Shown: positions 1 to 8,690, counted from the stretch's first letter. The stretch: DNA of 41,516 nt from Opitutus sp. GAS368 (GCA_945906965.1 CAMDRP010000015.1:1-41516); one strand, 5' to 3'. Notes: generated by a model from the sequence alone, not told the origin. Made by a program: numbers and translations.

Positions 1-2
1 TC

Positions 3-122
3 GCTAAACTCAGCGACGAAAAAATTAGCCGTCAGTTCGAGGGACTCACCACCGAGGGATCGATTGGATTGATCTGCGATCTTTCAGTAACGGGTTGGCC
101 GCATGGAGCGCGCCCACGGTAA
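3..122 (+). CDS. C-terminal fragment of an unidentified protein (partial at window start)
   Basis: An open frame enters from the left edge and ends at a TAA at 120-122, giving about 39 residues that end in GWPHGARPR. The other two forward frames close early. A hairpin with a short T run follows at 167-188, as expected downstream of a gene end. I do not recognise the sequence and too little is visible to name a family. It could also be chance readthrough in a non-coding stretch. Confidence 0.3.
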   Translation, partial: AKLSDEKISRQFEGLTTEGSIGLICDLSVTGWPHGARPR

Positions 123-164
123 ATACACGTCAGATCAATTTTTGCTTCAAAATACTGAAAACTA

Positions 165-190
165 ATGACCCTTTTCAAAAGGGTCTTTAA
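165..190 (+). terminator. Hairpin, possible intrinsic terminator
   Basis: GACCCTT (167-173) and AAGGGTC (179-185) form a perfect 7-bp stem around TTCAA, extendable to 9 complementary bases, followed by only three T residues. It lies 44 bases after the stop of the partial gene at the left edge. The short T tract makes it a weak terminator candidate. Confidence 0.45.
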
Positions 191-305
191 GCATACAACG
201 CAATTAGCGCTTCCCTACCGAGGCCTGAGAAATCCCACGGGGAACTAAAGAATTGAGCCCCCCGCAGGATTTAAACAGACCGCCGCAAAATCTCGGCCGG
301 CGCGC

Positions 306-785
306 TCAACGCGAGGCGAGGGCTTGCGTGCGGATATGCAGATCGGAAGCGATGTTGCCCACGCGCATCGCATAGTCGTGACTACGACGTGGCGCGCGCC
401 CACGTACGGTAGCGTAAAGACCAGCGTTCCACGCAAGGGCGACATTATAGACCGAAGCTTCCAGCCCATTTTTCACCAACCTTTCGCACAACCAATTGTA
501 GTGCTGTACGGCGACACGATCGGAACAGCCCCGATCCAACGCATCGGCAAACGGACGCCGGGTATGTTGCGCCCAAGTCGCGGCGCGAAATTGATACGCA
601 CCTAATTCACCACACGGCCCAGGCCGTTTCAAATCGCGGGGATTTTCAATCTGATGAATCGCCTCGAGCGTAATAGCGCGGGGCAAAGCCGATGCTGGAA
701 TAGAACCAAAACCAACTAACGCGACCCACGTCCAAAACCAGACGACGCCGCGGATATTTTTTTTGATGGGGATAATCGTGTTCAC
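306..785 (-). CDS. Exported lytic-transglycosylase-like protein
   Basis: 159 residues with a GTG start. The N-terminus has basic residues (KK at 8-9) and a hydrophobic stretch at about 13-32 ending in ASA, a good Sec signal peptide. The mature part resembles the lysozyme/SLT fold: a candidate catalytic Glu at about 47 (HQIENP), then GELGAYQF with the Gly-Ala-Tyr-Gln pattern of SLT motif II, and ALAWNAG near 115-121, matching the SLT motif AYNAG. It probably acts on peptidoglycan in the periplasm. It is short for a transglycosylase and has no extra binding domain. The gene is monocistronic and divergent from the NIPSNAP gene. The fold assignment rests on motifs only. Confidence 0.7.
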   Translation of the reverse strand: MNTIIPIKKNIRGVVWFWTWVALVGFGSIPASALPRAITLEAIHQIENPRDLKRPGPCGELGAYQFRAATWAQHTRRPFADALDRGCSDRVAVQHYNWLCERLVKNGLEASVYNVALAWNAGLYATVRGRAPRRSHDYAMRVGNIASDLHIRTQALASR

Positions 786-1198
786 CCTTCTATCGACCTA
801 GACGCGCAAAACTAAGTTCGCGGGAAATTCCACAAAATCTCTCTTTCCCAGAGGAACCACGAAGCACTGCATTTTGCACGCCGCGGTTTCGTAGCCAGAT
901 TACTGCGGCAACTGCTCAATCGAACGTGTGACCAATGCCGTCCTGCCTGTTTGATGATTATTGCTGATCTCCCGGCCTTCCGAGCGTCAAAATACCACAG
1001 AACCCAGATACGCTTCGTTGCGACTTCGCCAAATACTGACCCCGGCGCTACCCATTTTCCTCTTTTTTTGCATCTTTCGCTCTTCGCATTCGCTCAAGAC
1101 TTAAGGTTTTTCATGAAAGATATTTCCTGTAAAATCGTTCTCGTATACTTTGAATACTCTGGCCCATTTTACTACGCCACAATTACAACTTACTACCC
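786..1198. other. Intergenic region between divergent genes
   Basis: This 413-base stretch separates the transglycosylase-like gene from the NIPSNAP gene and must hold both promoters. It is more AT-rich than its neighbours near the right end. A TATACT hexamer at 1144-1149 is a plausible -10 box for the NIPSNAP gene, leaving a leader of about 40 bases, but no good -35 box lies at the right distance. A frame of about 80 codons across it has unconvincing composition and I do not call it a gene. Confidence 0.4.
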
Positions 1199-2053
1199 AT
1201 GAATTCCACCCGCCGTAATTTTCTAAAACGCTCTCTCGCCGCGTCCGCCACTGCGGCTCTCGCCACGGGCATTAGCGCCCGTGCCGCCCAACCCGGCCCA
1301 TCCGCCGTCGCCCGTGATTACTACGAATTGCGCGCGTATCGGTTAAAACCCGAGACCTCCAGCGCCGTCCTCGAAAACTACCTAGAAAAAGCCCTCATTC
1401 CAGGCCTGAACGCGCGCGGTCTCACCAACATCGGGGTCTTCACCGAGGTCGAGGTGGACAAGAAAGCCGTCACCGCTAAACCGAAGATCGGCACGCCCAC
1501 GGCGCCGGTCGCGATCTGGGTTCTAATCACCCACCCCTCACTGGAGTCATTTACCAAAATCAGCGCCGAGCTCAATACCGACGCACAAGTACAAGCCGCG
1601 GCACCCGAATATTTCCAGACGCCGAAATCAAATCCCGCTTATGAGCGCGTCGACACTTGGCTGCTAGGGGCCTTCGCCGGCATGCCCAAACTCGCGGTTC
1701 CCTCCTTCTCAAAAAACAAGACCGCTAGCCGCATTTTCGAGCTACGCGATTACGAGAGCCACAGCGAAGAACGAGCCCTCAACAAAATGGCCATGTTCAA
1801 CGACGGCGAAATCTCGCTCATGGAAGACCTCGGGATGTCTCCTGTTTTTTTCGGCCAAGCCCTCGCTGGCCCCAACCTCCCCCACCTGCGCTACATCACC
1901 TGCGGTCCCGATCTCGCCACGCATTTGGGTAATTGGCAAAAATTCGGCCCCGACCCGCGTTGGGTCAAAATGAAGGGCCAACCCAGCTACAAGGATAACA
2001 CTTCTAAAAACACCGCCCGCTTCATCGTTCCCACCGCCTACTCCCAAATCTGA
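1199..2053 (+). CDS. Tat-exported NIPSNAP family protein
   Basis: 284 residues. The N-terminus carries a twin-arginine signal (TRRNFLKRSLA at 4-14, then an Ala-rich hydrophobic run to about 30), so the protein should be exported folded. Two NIPSNAP-like ferredoxin-fold halves follow: the first begins at YYELRAYRLKPE (about 41), the second at RIFELRDYESHSEE (about 180). This two-domain, Tat-exported form is common in Planctomycetes and Verrucomicrobia; the function is unknown. The ATG is preceded by no Shine-Dalgarno sequence, but the Tat motif right after it supports the start. The gene stands alone with a terminator at 2108-2139. Confidence 0.88.
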   Translation: MNSTRRNFLKRSLAASATAALATGISARAAQPGPSAVARDYYELRAYRLKPETSSAVLENYLEKALIPGLNARGLTNIGVFTEVEVDKKAVTAKPKIGTPTAPVAIWVLITHPSLESFTKISAELNTDAQVQAAAPEYFQTPKSNPAYERVDTWLLGAFAGMPKLAVPSFSKNKTASRIFELRDYESHSEERALNKMAMFNDGEISLMEDLGMSPVFFGQALAGPNLPHLRYITCGPDLATHLGNWQKFGPDPRWVKMKGQPSYKDNTSKNTARFIVPTAYSQI

Positions 2054-2107
2054 GTTTTTTGGGTAATACACGTCGCGCCTAACCTGCGCGTCTAATTTCG
2101 CCAGCCA

Positions 2108-2139
2108 AACCGCTCGCCGTCGTGGTGAACGGTTTTTTT
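2108..2139 (+). terminator. Intrinsic terminator after the NIPSNAP gene
   Basis: AACCG...TCGCC pairs with GGTGA...CGGTT around a short loop, with one internal mismatch, followed by seven T residues ending at 2139. It lies about 55 bases after the NIPSNAP stop codon and separates that gene from the lactate permease. Confidence 0.7.
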
Positions 2140-2323
2140 ACGTCCAATCGAAGCGGCCGCCAACACCCCGCTTCCACCTAGCTGGGCTACAAAATGCGTG
2201 CGACTCTTACGCACTCAAAAATCAAGTCCAACTGGGCCCATACCGCCGAGCCCAAGCAAAACTCTCGCCACCGCACGCCGACCCTGCTCGCTTTAGTCAG
2301 CTCAGTTTACCCCCCTTCACCCC

Positions 2324-3973
2324 ATGCATTGGTCACAGACTTACGCACCACTAGGCGGCATCGGCCTCTCCGCCCTCGTCGCCGCGATTCCCGTCATCAT
2401 CCTGCTCGGCCTCCTCGCGTTTTGGCATGTGAGGGCTCACCTCGCCGCGCTCGTCGCCCTGACACTCGCTGCCGGTGTGGCGGTAGGCGTCTACGGCATG
2501 CCCTTGAAACTCACCCTCGCCGCCGCCGGCTACGGCGCCGCTTTCGGACTAATGCCGATCGGGTGGCTCATCCTCAACGCGATCTTCATTTATCAACTCT
2601 CCGTGGAAACGGGCCAATTCGCCGTACTCCAACGTCAGATTGCCGGCGTCTCGGGTGACCGCCGCATCCAAGCGCTGTTACTCGCGTTTTGCTTTGGTGC
2701 CTTCATCGAAGGCGCGGCGGGATTTGGCGCGCCGGTCGCCATCTCGGGCGCATTGATGATCGGCCTCGGCTTCAAACCGCTCGAAGCGGCCAAACTTGCC
2801 CTCATCGGCAACACCGCGCCCGTCGCTTTCGGTTCGCTCGGGATTCCCATCACGACCCTCGCGCCGCTCACGGGTCTCGACGTACTTTCGCTTAGCGCGA
2901 TGGTGGGCCGACAACTCCCTTTCTTTTCGCTGCTCGTGCCGTTCTGGCTCGTCGCCGCTCAATGCGGATGGCGCGGCATGATCGCGGTCTGGCCTGCGTG
3001 CCTCGTCTCGGGCGCGACCTTTGGCACAATGCAATTTCTGGTAAGTAATTTTCACGGTCCTTGGCTAGTTGATATCGTGAGCGCCGCCGTCGCGATGTTC
3101 GCCGTCGTGGTGTTGATGCGCTACTGGCGCCCCGCCGAAGAATCATTTAACCCGCCCGCCAATGAGGTTGCTGCCGCCGAGAACGGGGCGACGACACCCA
3201 CGGCGGCGTGGAAGGCCTGGATCCCTTGGATTTTTCTCACCGTTTTCGTCTTCATCTGGGGCCTGCCGCAGGTGAAAACGGCGCTTAACCAAATATTCGC
3301 TCCCGAGTTCAACGTGCCCGCACTCCACCTCGCGGTGGAAAAAATGCCGCCCGTCGCACCCACTCCTACACCAGAAAAAGCGGTCTTCGTCCTCAATCTT
3401 CTTTCCGCCACCGGCACCGCCCTCCTACTCGCAGGCATCGGCGCGGCCATCGCGCTCGGCGTAGGTCTGCGTCGCACCGCCCTAATTTATTGGCAGACGC
3501 TCCTGCGCGTCCGCGTTTCGCTGCTCACAATTTCCGCCATGCTGGCGCTCGGGTACACGACGCGCTACAGCGGCACCGACACGACTTTGGGCCTAGCTAT
3601 GGCCAACACGGGTTGGTTGTTTCCATTTTTCTCGCCGCTCATCGGCTGGCTCGGGGTCGCGCTCACCGGCAGCGACACCTCGTCCAACGTGCTTTTCGGC
3701 AATCTCCAAAAAGTCACCGCCGAGCAACTCGGCTTTTCCCCGATCCTTACATGCGCCGCCAACAGCTCGGGCGGCGTCATGGGTAAAATGATCGACGCTC
3801 AAAGCATCGTCGTCGCGAGCGTCGCTACCGGTGGCCACCCAGAAAGTCCCGCGGCTGGCACGATTTTGCGCGCCGTCTTTTGGCACAGTATCGCCCTCGC
3901 CATCCTCGTGGGCATACTCGTGATGCTCCAAGCCTATGTTTGGCCCTGGATGATTCCGGCGCTCAAACCCTGA
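2324..3973 (+). CDS. lldP: L-lactate permease (LctP family)
   Basis: 549 residues, close to the family's usual 550-ish length, with about a dozen hydrophobic segments. Family signatures are intact: [19 protein letters not shown] in the first half, [14 protein letters not shown] and [16 protein letters not shown] in the second. These proteins import L-lactate, D-lactate or glycolate with protons across the inner membrane. A hydrophilic, alanine-rich loop near 275-290 separates the two halves. No lactate dehydrogenase gene is adjacent, so the exact substrate is open. The start ATG follows a pyrimidine-rich CACCCC and no Shine-Dalgarno motif. The gene converges on the NUDIX gene with one base between the two stops. 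Confidence 0.92.
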   Translation: MHWSQTYAPLGGIGLSALVAAIPVIILLGLLAFWHVRAHLAALVALTLAAGVAVGVYGMPLKLTLAAAGYGAAFGLMPIGWLILNAIFIYQLSVETGQFAVLQRQIAGVSGDRRIQALLLAFCFGAFIEGAAGFGAPVAISGALMIGLGFKPLEAAKLALIGNTAPVAFGSLGIPITTLAPLTGLDVLSLSAMVGRQLPFFSLLVPFWLVAAQCGWRGMIAVWPACLVSGATFGTMQFLVSNFHGPWLVDIVSAAVAMFAVVVLMRYWRPAEESFNPPANEVAAAENGATTPTAAWKAWIPWIFLTVFVFIWGLPQVKTALNQIFAPEFNVPALHLAVEKMPPVAPTPTPEKAVFVLNLLSATGTALLLAGIGAAIALGVGLRRTALIYWQTLLRVRVSLLTISAMLALGYTTRYSGTDTTLGLAMANTGWLFPFFSPLIGWLGVALTGSDTSSNVLFGNLQKVTAEQLGFSPILTCAANSSGGVMGKMIDAQSIVVASVATGGHPESPAAGTILRAVFWHSIALAILVGILVMLQAYVWPWMIPALKP

Positions 3974-3974
3974 A

Positions 3975-4526
3975 TCAGGCCCGCGCGGAGAGCGTCTTTC
4001 GCACCATCCGCGCCATCGACTCCTCCGGATTCAACTCGGTCACCCGGGCAACATCGAGCCACGCCAATTCTTTGGATTCGTTCGCCGCGCGCACGAGCGG
4101 CTCGCCCTCGACCGCTTCGATCATGAAACGCACATCGAAGTGCCAATGCGCCGACTCGGTCTTGCGCGCCGGAATCCAGTGGCGATCAACGTCGAATATA
4201 GTTCCCGTCACGGGCCGCAATGTCGTGAGTCCGCTTTCCTCGCGCCCTTCGCGCAACGCCACCGCAAGCAAATCCCCGTCGCCATCGGCATGGCCACCGA
4301 GTTGCAGCCACTTTTCCAATTTCAAATGATGCGTGAGCAAGGTCCGGCTTCTCGAGGAATCGACGATCCAGGCCGAGCCTGTGAGATGTCCCAGCACGCA
4401 CGTGCGGCACAAACACTTCGGCTCCGTCTCGATGAAGCGCAAGGTTTCCGCCACCATCGCGGCCTCGTGCACCTCAAGCGAGGTGCGGGCGTGCGCCGTT
4501 AATAACTCCCGAATTTTTTCGTGCAT
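3975..4526 (-). CDS. NUDIX hydrolase
   Basis: 183 residues from the chosen ATG (MHEKIRELL). The NUDIX box lies at about 78-100: GHADGDGD, then REGREESGL. The REUxEExGU core is complete, but the first Glu of the consensus is replaced by Gly, as in the GGHADGD subgroup. It should hydrolyse a nucleoside diphosphate linked to another moiety; the substrate cannot be read from sequence. An upstream ATG at 4554-4556 would add ten residues and overlap the LOG gene by 19 bases; I prefer the internal start because it gives a normal 11-base gap. It is probably co-transcribed behind the LOG gene. Confidence 0.85.
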   Translation of the reverse strand: MHEKIRELLTAHARTSLEVHEAAMVAETLRFIETEPKCLCRTCVLGHLTGSAWIVDSSRSRTLLTHHLKLEKWLQLGGHADGDGDLLAVALREGREESGLTTLRPVTGTIFDVDRHWIPARKTESAHWHFDVRFMIEAVEGEPLVRAANESKELAWLDVARVTELNPEESMARMVRKTLSARA

Positions 4527-4537
4527 CGCGGTCCGTC

Positions 4538-5119
4538 TTATCGGGTGTCGAACCACTTTGGCTCCAGCTTGGCCTCTGCCGCCAATGCGATCTGCGCAAA
4601 CACCTCGTCGACGGTATTCGCCACGCGAAATAAATCCATGTTCGAGGGTTTGAAAAAATTTTCCGCGAGCATTTTTTCAAACAACCTCAACAGATCGTCG
4701 TAAAATCCATCTTGGTTGAGAAACACGCACGGTTTTTTGACCACGTGTAATTGGCGCAACGTGAGGATTTCCATGATCTCCTCGAGCGTACCAAAGCCAC
4801 CCGGCAACGTCACAAATGCGTCCGCCCGCGTCTCCATGAGGAGCTTTCGCTCCCGCATCGTGATCACCGTGATGAGTTCGTCGGCCTCGTCGAAAGCCAG
4901 TTCGCGCGCCTTCATAAAATCAGGAATCACTCCGACCACGTGACCGCCGTTCGCCTTCACCGATCGCGCAATCGCGCCCATCAGCCCGGTTTTCCCACCG
5001 CCATAAACGAGCCCCCAACCCTGCTCCACCATGAGTTTACCCAACTGCGTCGCAGCCGACACGTACTTGGGATCAACTCGATCGCTCGAGGCACAGTAAA
5101 CGCACAGTAATTTACTCAT
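4538..5119 (-). CDS. LOG family phosphoribohydrolase (TIGR00730 type)
   Basis: 193 residues, the usual length. It shows the lysine-decarboxylase-like Rossmann fold signatures: GGGKTGLMG near 41-49 and PGGFGTLEE near 106-114, the phosphate-binding and catalytic loop that defines LOG proteins. The family releases the free base and ribose 5-phosphate from nucleoside 5'-monophosphates (cytokinin riboside monophosphates in plants; AMP and similar in bacteria). It is often mis-annotated as lysine decarboxylase. It sits directly upstream of a NUDIX gene on the same strand, which suggests a shared role in nucleotide clean-up, though that is inference. Confidence 0.92.
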   Translation of the reverse strand: MSKLLCVYCASSDRVDPKYVSAATQLGKLMVEQGWGLVYGGGKTGLMGAIARSVKANGGHVVGVIPDFMKARELAFDEADELITVITMRERKLLMETRADAFVTLPGGFGTLEEIMEILTLRQLHVVKKPCVFLNQDGFYDDLLRLFEKMLAENFFKPSNMDLFRVANTVDEVFAQIALAAEAKLEPKWFDTR

Positions 5120-5214
5120 AAGTTAATTCAAGACGGAGGATTGAGCCTCGACCCAAGAAACGCCAAGCTCTGTTCGCCGAATTTAATTCCGTGTCCTTAT
5201 TTTAACTTTCTCCC

Positions 5215-6057
5215 TTGGCCCTTTCTAAAACTTATCGCGGCCGGCTCGCACCCTCGCCCACCGGACATCTCCACCTCGGTCACGCGCGCACGTTCTGGCT
5301 AGCCGCCGAGCGTGCCCGCGCCGCCGGCGGCACGCTTTTACTGCGCAACGACGACCTCGATGCCATCCGTTTTCGTCTCGATTTCGTCGCTGCGATGCTG
5401 GAAGACCTGCGCTGGTTGGGTTTCGCTTGGGAAGAGCCCGTCATCGCCCAGAGCCAACGTCTCCCGCTCTATCGCTCCGCGCTCGCTCGTCTCCACGCCG
5501 CGGGCACAATTTTTCCCTGCACGCGCACGCGCCGCGATGTGCTCGACGCCATCGGAGCTCCGCACGAGGGCGGCGACAACGACGAACCCATTTACCCGCC
5601 GCAATTTCGCCCCGCGCTCGACGCCCCGCTCCCACCGCTCAGCGATACACTCGACGTCAACTGGCGCTTCCGCGTGCCCGATGGCGAAACGCTCACGTTT
5701 CAAGACCACGCCCTCGGCCCGCAATCCGCCACCGCCGGCCGCGACTTCGGCGATTTCCTCGTTTGGCGCAAAGATGGCGTCCCGAGCTACCAACTCGCTT
5801 GCGTCGTTGATGACGCCGATCTCCGCATCACCGAAGTAGTCCGCGGCGCCGATCTCGTGAAAAGCACCTTTCGCCAGCTCCTTCTCTTCCGCGCGCTCGG
5901 CGCCCCCGCACCGGAGTTTTATCACGCCCCGCTGATGCTCGACGACGCCGGTGTCCGCCTCGCCAAACGCCACGACGCCCTCAGCCTGCGCGCCTTGCGC
6001 GAACAAGGCGTGACTCACGCGCAGATCATCGAAACCTTTCGCCACGCCCCCGCATGA
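5215..6057 (+). CDS. gluQ: Glutamyl-Q tRNA(Asp) synthetase
   Basis: 280 residues with a TTG start, too short for GltX and lacking its anticodon-binding domain. APSPTGHLHLGHA at 12-24 carries the class I HIGH signature; RLAKRHDAL near 260 is the KMSKS-like loop. GluQRS attaches glutamate to queuosine at position 34 of tRNA(Asp). The zinc site of the E. coli enzyme (CxC...Y...C) is degenerate: only the first Cys is kept (FPCTRTRRD), and the distal part reads YPPQFR. The TTG start is supported because the conserved RGRLAPSPTG begins a few residues later. Its stop overlaps the mog start by four bases (ATGA), so the two are translationally coupled. Confidence 0.9.
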   Translation: MALSKTYRGRLAPSPTGHLHLGHARTFWLAAERARAAGGTLLLRNDDLDAIRFRLDFVAAMLEDLRWLGFAWEEPVIAQSQRLPLYRSALARLHAAGTIFPCTRTRRDVLDAIGAPHEGGDNDEPIYPPQFRPALDAPLPPLSDTLDVNWRFRVPDGETLTFQDHALGPQSATAGRDFGDFLVWRKDGVPSYQLACVVDDADLRITEVVRGADLVKSTFRQLLLFRALGAPAPEFYHAPLMLDDAGVRLAKRHDALSLRALREQGVTHAQIIETFRHAPA

Positions 6058-6584
6058 GCCTTCCCAAAATCGGCATCCTCAACATCTCCGATCGCGCCAG
6101 CGCCGGCATCTACGCCGACGAACCCGGCCAGGCTTGCGTCGCGCTTTTGCGCACGTGGCTGACGACGGAATTCGAACTCGATTATAAAATCATACCCGAC
6201 GAGCGCCCGGTCATTGAAGCCGAACTACGCCGCATGGCGGACGAAGCAAATTGCGCGCTCATCGTGACGACCGGCGGCACCGGCCCTGCACCCCGTGACG
6301 TCACGCCAGAAGCCACGCGCGCCGTGCTCGAGAAAGAACTTCCCGGTTTCGGCGAACTCATGCGGACGACCTCGCTCCAGTACGTCCCCACTGCGATTTT
6401 ATCCCGTCAGACCGCGGGCATCCGCGGGCGCACGCTCATCGTGAATCTGCCCGGCCGACCCAAAGCCATCGGCGAAAATCTAGCCGCCGTATTCCCCGCA
6501 ATCCCCTACTGCCTCGATCTCATCGGCGCCGCCCGGCTCGAAACCCGCGCCGAAGTCATGCAAAGTTTCCGCCCGAAAGCCTAA
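6054..6584 (+). CDS. mog: Molybdopterin adenylyltransferase
   Basis: 176 residues, matching the MogA family. Diagnostic features are ILNISDRAS near the N-terminus, TTGGTGPAPRDVTPEAT in the middle (the MPT-binding GTG loop and Asp), and NLPGRPKAIGENL near the C-terminus. The enzyme activates molybdopterin by adenylylation before molybdenum insertion in the cytoplasm. No other molybdenum cofactor gene is in the window. The start overlaps the gluQ stop (ATGA). Confidence 0.93.
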   Translation: MSLPKIGILNISDRASAGIYADEPGQACVALLRTWLTTEFELDYKIIPDERPVIEAELRRMADEANCALIVTTGGTGPAPRDVTPEATRAVLEKELPGFGELMRTTSLQYVPTAILSRQTAGIRGRTLIVNLPGRPKAIGENLAAVFPAIPYCLDLIGAARLETRAEVMQSFRPKA

Positions 6585-6592
6585 CCGGCGCC

Positions 6593-6952
6593 TCAAATTT
6601 TAGGATTCAACCACTCCGTCGGCAACACGGACTCCGGTCCGATGATGTACACGCGGTAGTACAGCCAAAATACCAAAGCGCCGAGTAGGAGTAGGAAAAA
6701 AATTTCCCCCAATTCACCGCCCGTGCGCCGACTACTTCGCTGCAACGAGCCCACCAACCGCCCAATCATCGGCGAGACGACAAATCCCACCAACGATCCG
6801 CCAAACAAAACCATGCCCATGATCGCGCCCGTCCGCAGAAAAGGATCGCCGAAAACCCGCGCCTTATAACTCACGATCTCCACGCAGAGATTCAGCAGTA
6901 ACAAACAGCACGGGAGCACATAGTAATTGCGGACGACGTGAGTGTTTTTCAT
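6593..6952 (-). CDS. Small membrane protein of unknown function
   Basis: 119 residues with three likely membrane segments: about 10-28, 40-62 and 85-104. Between the second and third is a basic stretch (SLQRSSRRTGGE) that should face the cytoplasm. I recognise no domain. It lies alone on the minus strand between mog and the DUF5069 gene, its stop eight bases from that of mog. The ATG has no Shine-Dalgarno sequence. The hydrophobic pattern and compact fit between neighbours support it as real. Confidence 0.65.
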   Translation of the reverse strand: MKNTHVVRNYYVLPCCLLLLNLCVEIVSYKARVFGDPFLRTGAIMGMVLFGGSLVGFVVSPMIGRLVGSLQRSSRRTGGELGEIFFLLLLGALVFWLYYRVYIIGPESVLPTEWLNPKI

Positions 6953-7031
6953 GGGCAGCGAGCCGAGTTGGTCGCTTCAACATCCTACCGCTTGCGTGAA
7001 AGTGAAATCTAAATTTCAATCATGCTCGCCC

Positions 7032-7478
7032 ATGATCAACTACAGTAATCCCGACCTCACTCAACATCCTCCGCGCAGCGTCCGTGTCCGCATCGGCGGA
7101 TACGCCCATCTCGCCCGCCTGCTCGACAAGGCCCGCGCCGTCATCGCCAACAAAGGCGCCGACTACCATTACAACTGCCCTCTCGACCAACAGCTCTTCG
7201 CTTTCGTCGGCGTCACCGCCGACGCCATGCTCGCCGAAATTAAAACCGGTAAAACCGACGTCGAAATCCTGACGTGGTTAAACGCCAACACCAAACGCCA
7301 ACCTTACGAAGTCCTCGCTTGGTCCGCTTGGCTCGAACAACTCGGGCCCGGCGACGCCGAAGGCCACGAATGGATCGCGAGCGTCATCAAGGGCAACAAA
7401 TCCGCCCGCGAAGACATTCGTTCGTTCGCCGAAATGCTCGATCTCGACGACTTCATCAGCTACGGCGGCAAAGCCTGA
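7032..7478 (+). CDS. DUF5069 domain-containing protein
   Basis: 148 residues from the ATG before INYSNPDLTQHPPRS; the frame is open further upstream but that extension looks non-coding and would overlap the divergent membrane-protein gene. The sequence has the DUF5069 pattern: PPRSVRVRIGGYAHLARLLDKARA, then KGADYHYNCPLDQ, a central WLNANTK and a C-terminal LDLDDFISYGGK. The domain is frequent in Verrucomicrobia and is likely a soluble cytoplasmic protein of unknown function. A strong terminator follows at 7507-7535. Confidence 0.85.
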   Translation: MINYSNPDLTQHPPRSVRVRIGGYAHLARLLDKARAVIANKGADYHYNCPLDQQLFAFVGVTADAMLAEIKTGKTDVEILTWLNANTKRQPYEVLAWSAWLEQLGPGDAEGHEWIASVIKGNKSAREDIRSFAEMLDLDDFISYGGKA

Positions 7479-7506
7479 TTAGGCCCCATTCGAAACGTAT
7501 GTCCAA

Positions 7507-7535
7507 GGTCGCGCTTCACCGCGCGGCCTTTTTTT
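7507..7535 (+). terminator. Intrinsic terminator after the DUF5069 gene
   Basis: GGTCGCGC (7507-7514) pairs with GCGCGGCC (7521-7528), eight pairs including one G-U, around TTCACC, followed by seven T residues. It sits about 30 bases after the DUF5069 stop and just before the 3' end of the opposing MazG-like gene. Confidence 0.85.
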
Positions 7536-7576
7536 GCGCCTTAAAATCCCGAATAAAAACCGACGTTCGCCGTCGC

Positions 7577-7951
7577 TCAGAGCTCGGTGTATTTATCCGA
7601 GCGACCTCTGGCTTTCTCGACGGGATATTTCAGTCCGTTGGCTGCCATTTTTGCCTCGATCGCGGCCGCGACATCAATCTGCGCCACGTTGGCAAACTCC
7701 AGCGCGTAGATCACGACATCCGCTAATTCTTCGGCAATTTTGGCGCGCTTGACCGGATCAGCCACGTGCGCGCGCGAGGCCTCGGGCGTGCTCCACAAAA
7801 AATGCTCCATTAATTCGCCGGCCTCGGCGGCGAGCGCCATGCTGAGATTTTTTGGCGCGTGAAATTGCTCCCAATCCCGCTCGCGAGCGAAGGCGAGCAC
7901 GCGGCCCTTCAATTCAGCCAAGTTCGTCGTGGAATCGGTTGCAGCAGCCAT
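7577..7951 (-). CDS. MazG-like nucleotide pyrophosphohydrolase (dCTPase-like)
   Basis: 124 residues from the ATG at 7949-7951 (MAAATDST); an upstream start would add twelve residues of poor character. The alpha-helical NTP-pyrophosphatase signature is present: EAGELMEHFLW (ExxE) and EELADVVIYAL (ExxD), the metal-binding acidic residues of the all-alpha superfamily. RERDWEQFHAPKNLSMALAA is typical of the RS21-C6/DCTPP1 subgroup. It likely hydrolyses non-canonical or excess dNTPs to monophosphates in the cytoplasm. Confidence 0.88.
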   Translation of the reverse strand: MAAATDSTTNLAELKGRVLAFARERDWEQFHAPKNLSMALAAEAGELMEHFLWSTPEASRAHVADPVKRAKIAEELADVVIYALEFANVAQIDVAAAIEAKMAANGLKYPVEKARGRSDKYTEL

Positions 7952-8171
7952 GACCGCGAAGCTGCCAGGCGAGGTGCCGTCACGCAATCTTCACCATCAT
8001 AATTTTTTCCCGCTTGGCACAGCAGCTATATAATTAAGTCACCAACGCTCTCATGCCTCGGACTCAAAGCCATCTCCACCGCGCCGCCGGTACTTCGAGC
8101 ACGAAGGCCGCGCCACAGCGCTGTGCGCGGATGCGTCCGGGCGCAGCCCAATGAAGCCAAAAAATCAGCGC

Positions 8172-8228
8172 GGGCTTCTAGCGCTAAACCACCGCACTCA
8201 CGGACGCGTTTAGCCCAGCGAGAAGCCC
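8172..8228. repeat. Imperfect inverted repeat (large stem-loop)
   Basis: GGGCTTCT (8172-8179) is complementary to AGAAGCCC (8221-8228) and GCTAAAC (8183-8189) to GTTTAGC (8208-8214). These form 15 base pairs in two blocks around a small internal loop, with an 18-base apical loop. It lies between the MazG-like gene and the Hsp20 pseudogene and has no T tract, so it is not an ordinary terminator. It could be a dispersed repeat or a structured leader. Confidence 0.45.
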
Positions 8229-8267
8229 AGAGCCCCAAGCTCTAGGCAGCCACGGCCTTTTAAAACC

Positions 8268-8667
8268 ATGCACACGATTATCAGCCCAATCCAGCCCAGC
8301 GGTAGCTCAAGCCCTGCGGAGGTGACATACGCCGCATCCTTTCGTCAGCCGAACTATGAGTGCCTAGATCAAGGCGCCGCCATCAAGCTGGCGGTTTTCG
8401 TACCCGGCGTCACCGCTGCCGGCATGGACATCGATGCGCGCGGGCCCGATCTGTTGATCACGGCGCACAAGGCCAACTACGTGCGGGTGAATTGGTCGAC
8501 CTTACACCTCGAGAGCGCGCAGCGCGACGTCCCGGTTACGCCTACGACTTGGGCTAGCTTTTGATTATCCCGCCATGCGCGCGGAGATTCACGAAGGCAT
8601 ATTGAGCGTGACCCAACGTAAGTGGGACGTTGTCGGCAGTCACCAGCGCCTGGAGTGCCTGGCGTAA
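8268..8667 (+). pseudogene. Frameshifted Hsp20/alpha-crystallin family gene
   Basis: The first frame (from ATG 8268) reads like a small heat shock protein: a variable N-terminus, LAVFVPGVTAAGMDIDARG, LLITAHKA and LHLESAQRD. It then runs into non-homologous residues and a TGA at about 8564. The next forward frame continues the alpha-crystallin pattern (RLRLRLGLAFDYPAMRAEI, then HEGILSVTQRK) to a TAA at 8665-8667. The break maps to 8529-8535, where seven bases replace six, so one inserted base explains it. An intact version would be about 132 residues and act as an ATP-independent chaperone. It could be a sequencing error; otherwise the product lacks the last beta strands and is probably non-functional. 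Confidence 0.75.
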
Positions 8668-8690
8668 GCATCACGCCAAAGTGACGACCA

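Noticed and set aside
951-1202. An 83-codon forward frame before the NIPSNAP gene
   Set aside because: Unusual composition, no known motif, and it overlaps the probable promoter and start of the NIPSNAP gene.
8026-8238. A 70-codon minus-strand frame over the inverted repeat
   Set aside because: Composition is Arg/Ala/Leu-rich and spans the stem-loop; it could be a translated repeat but there is no support as a gene.
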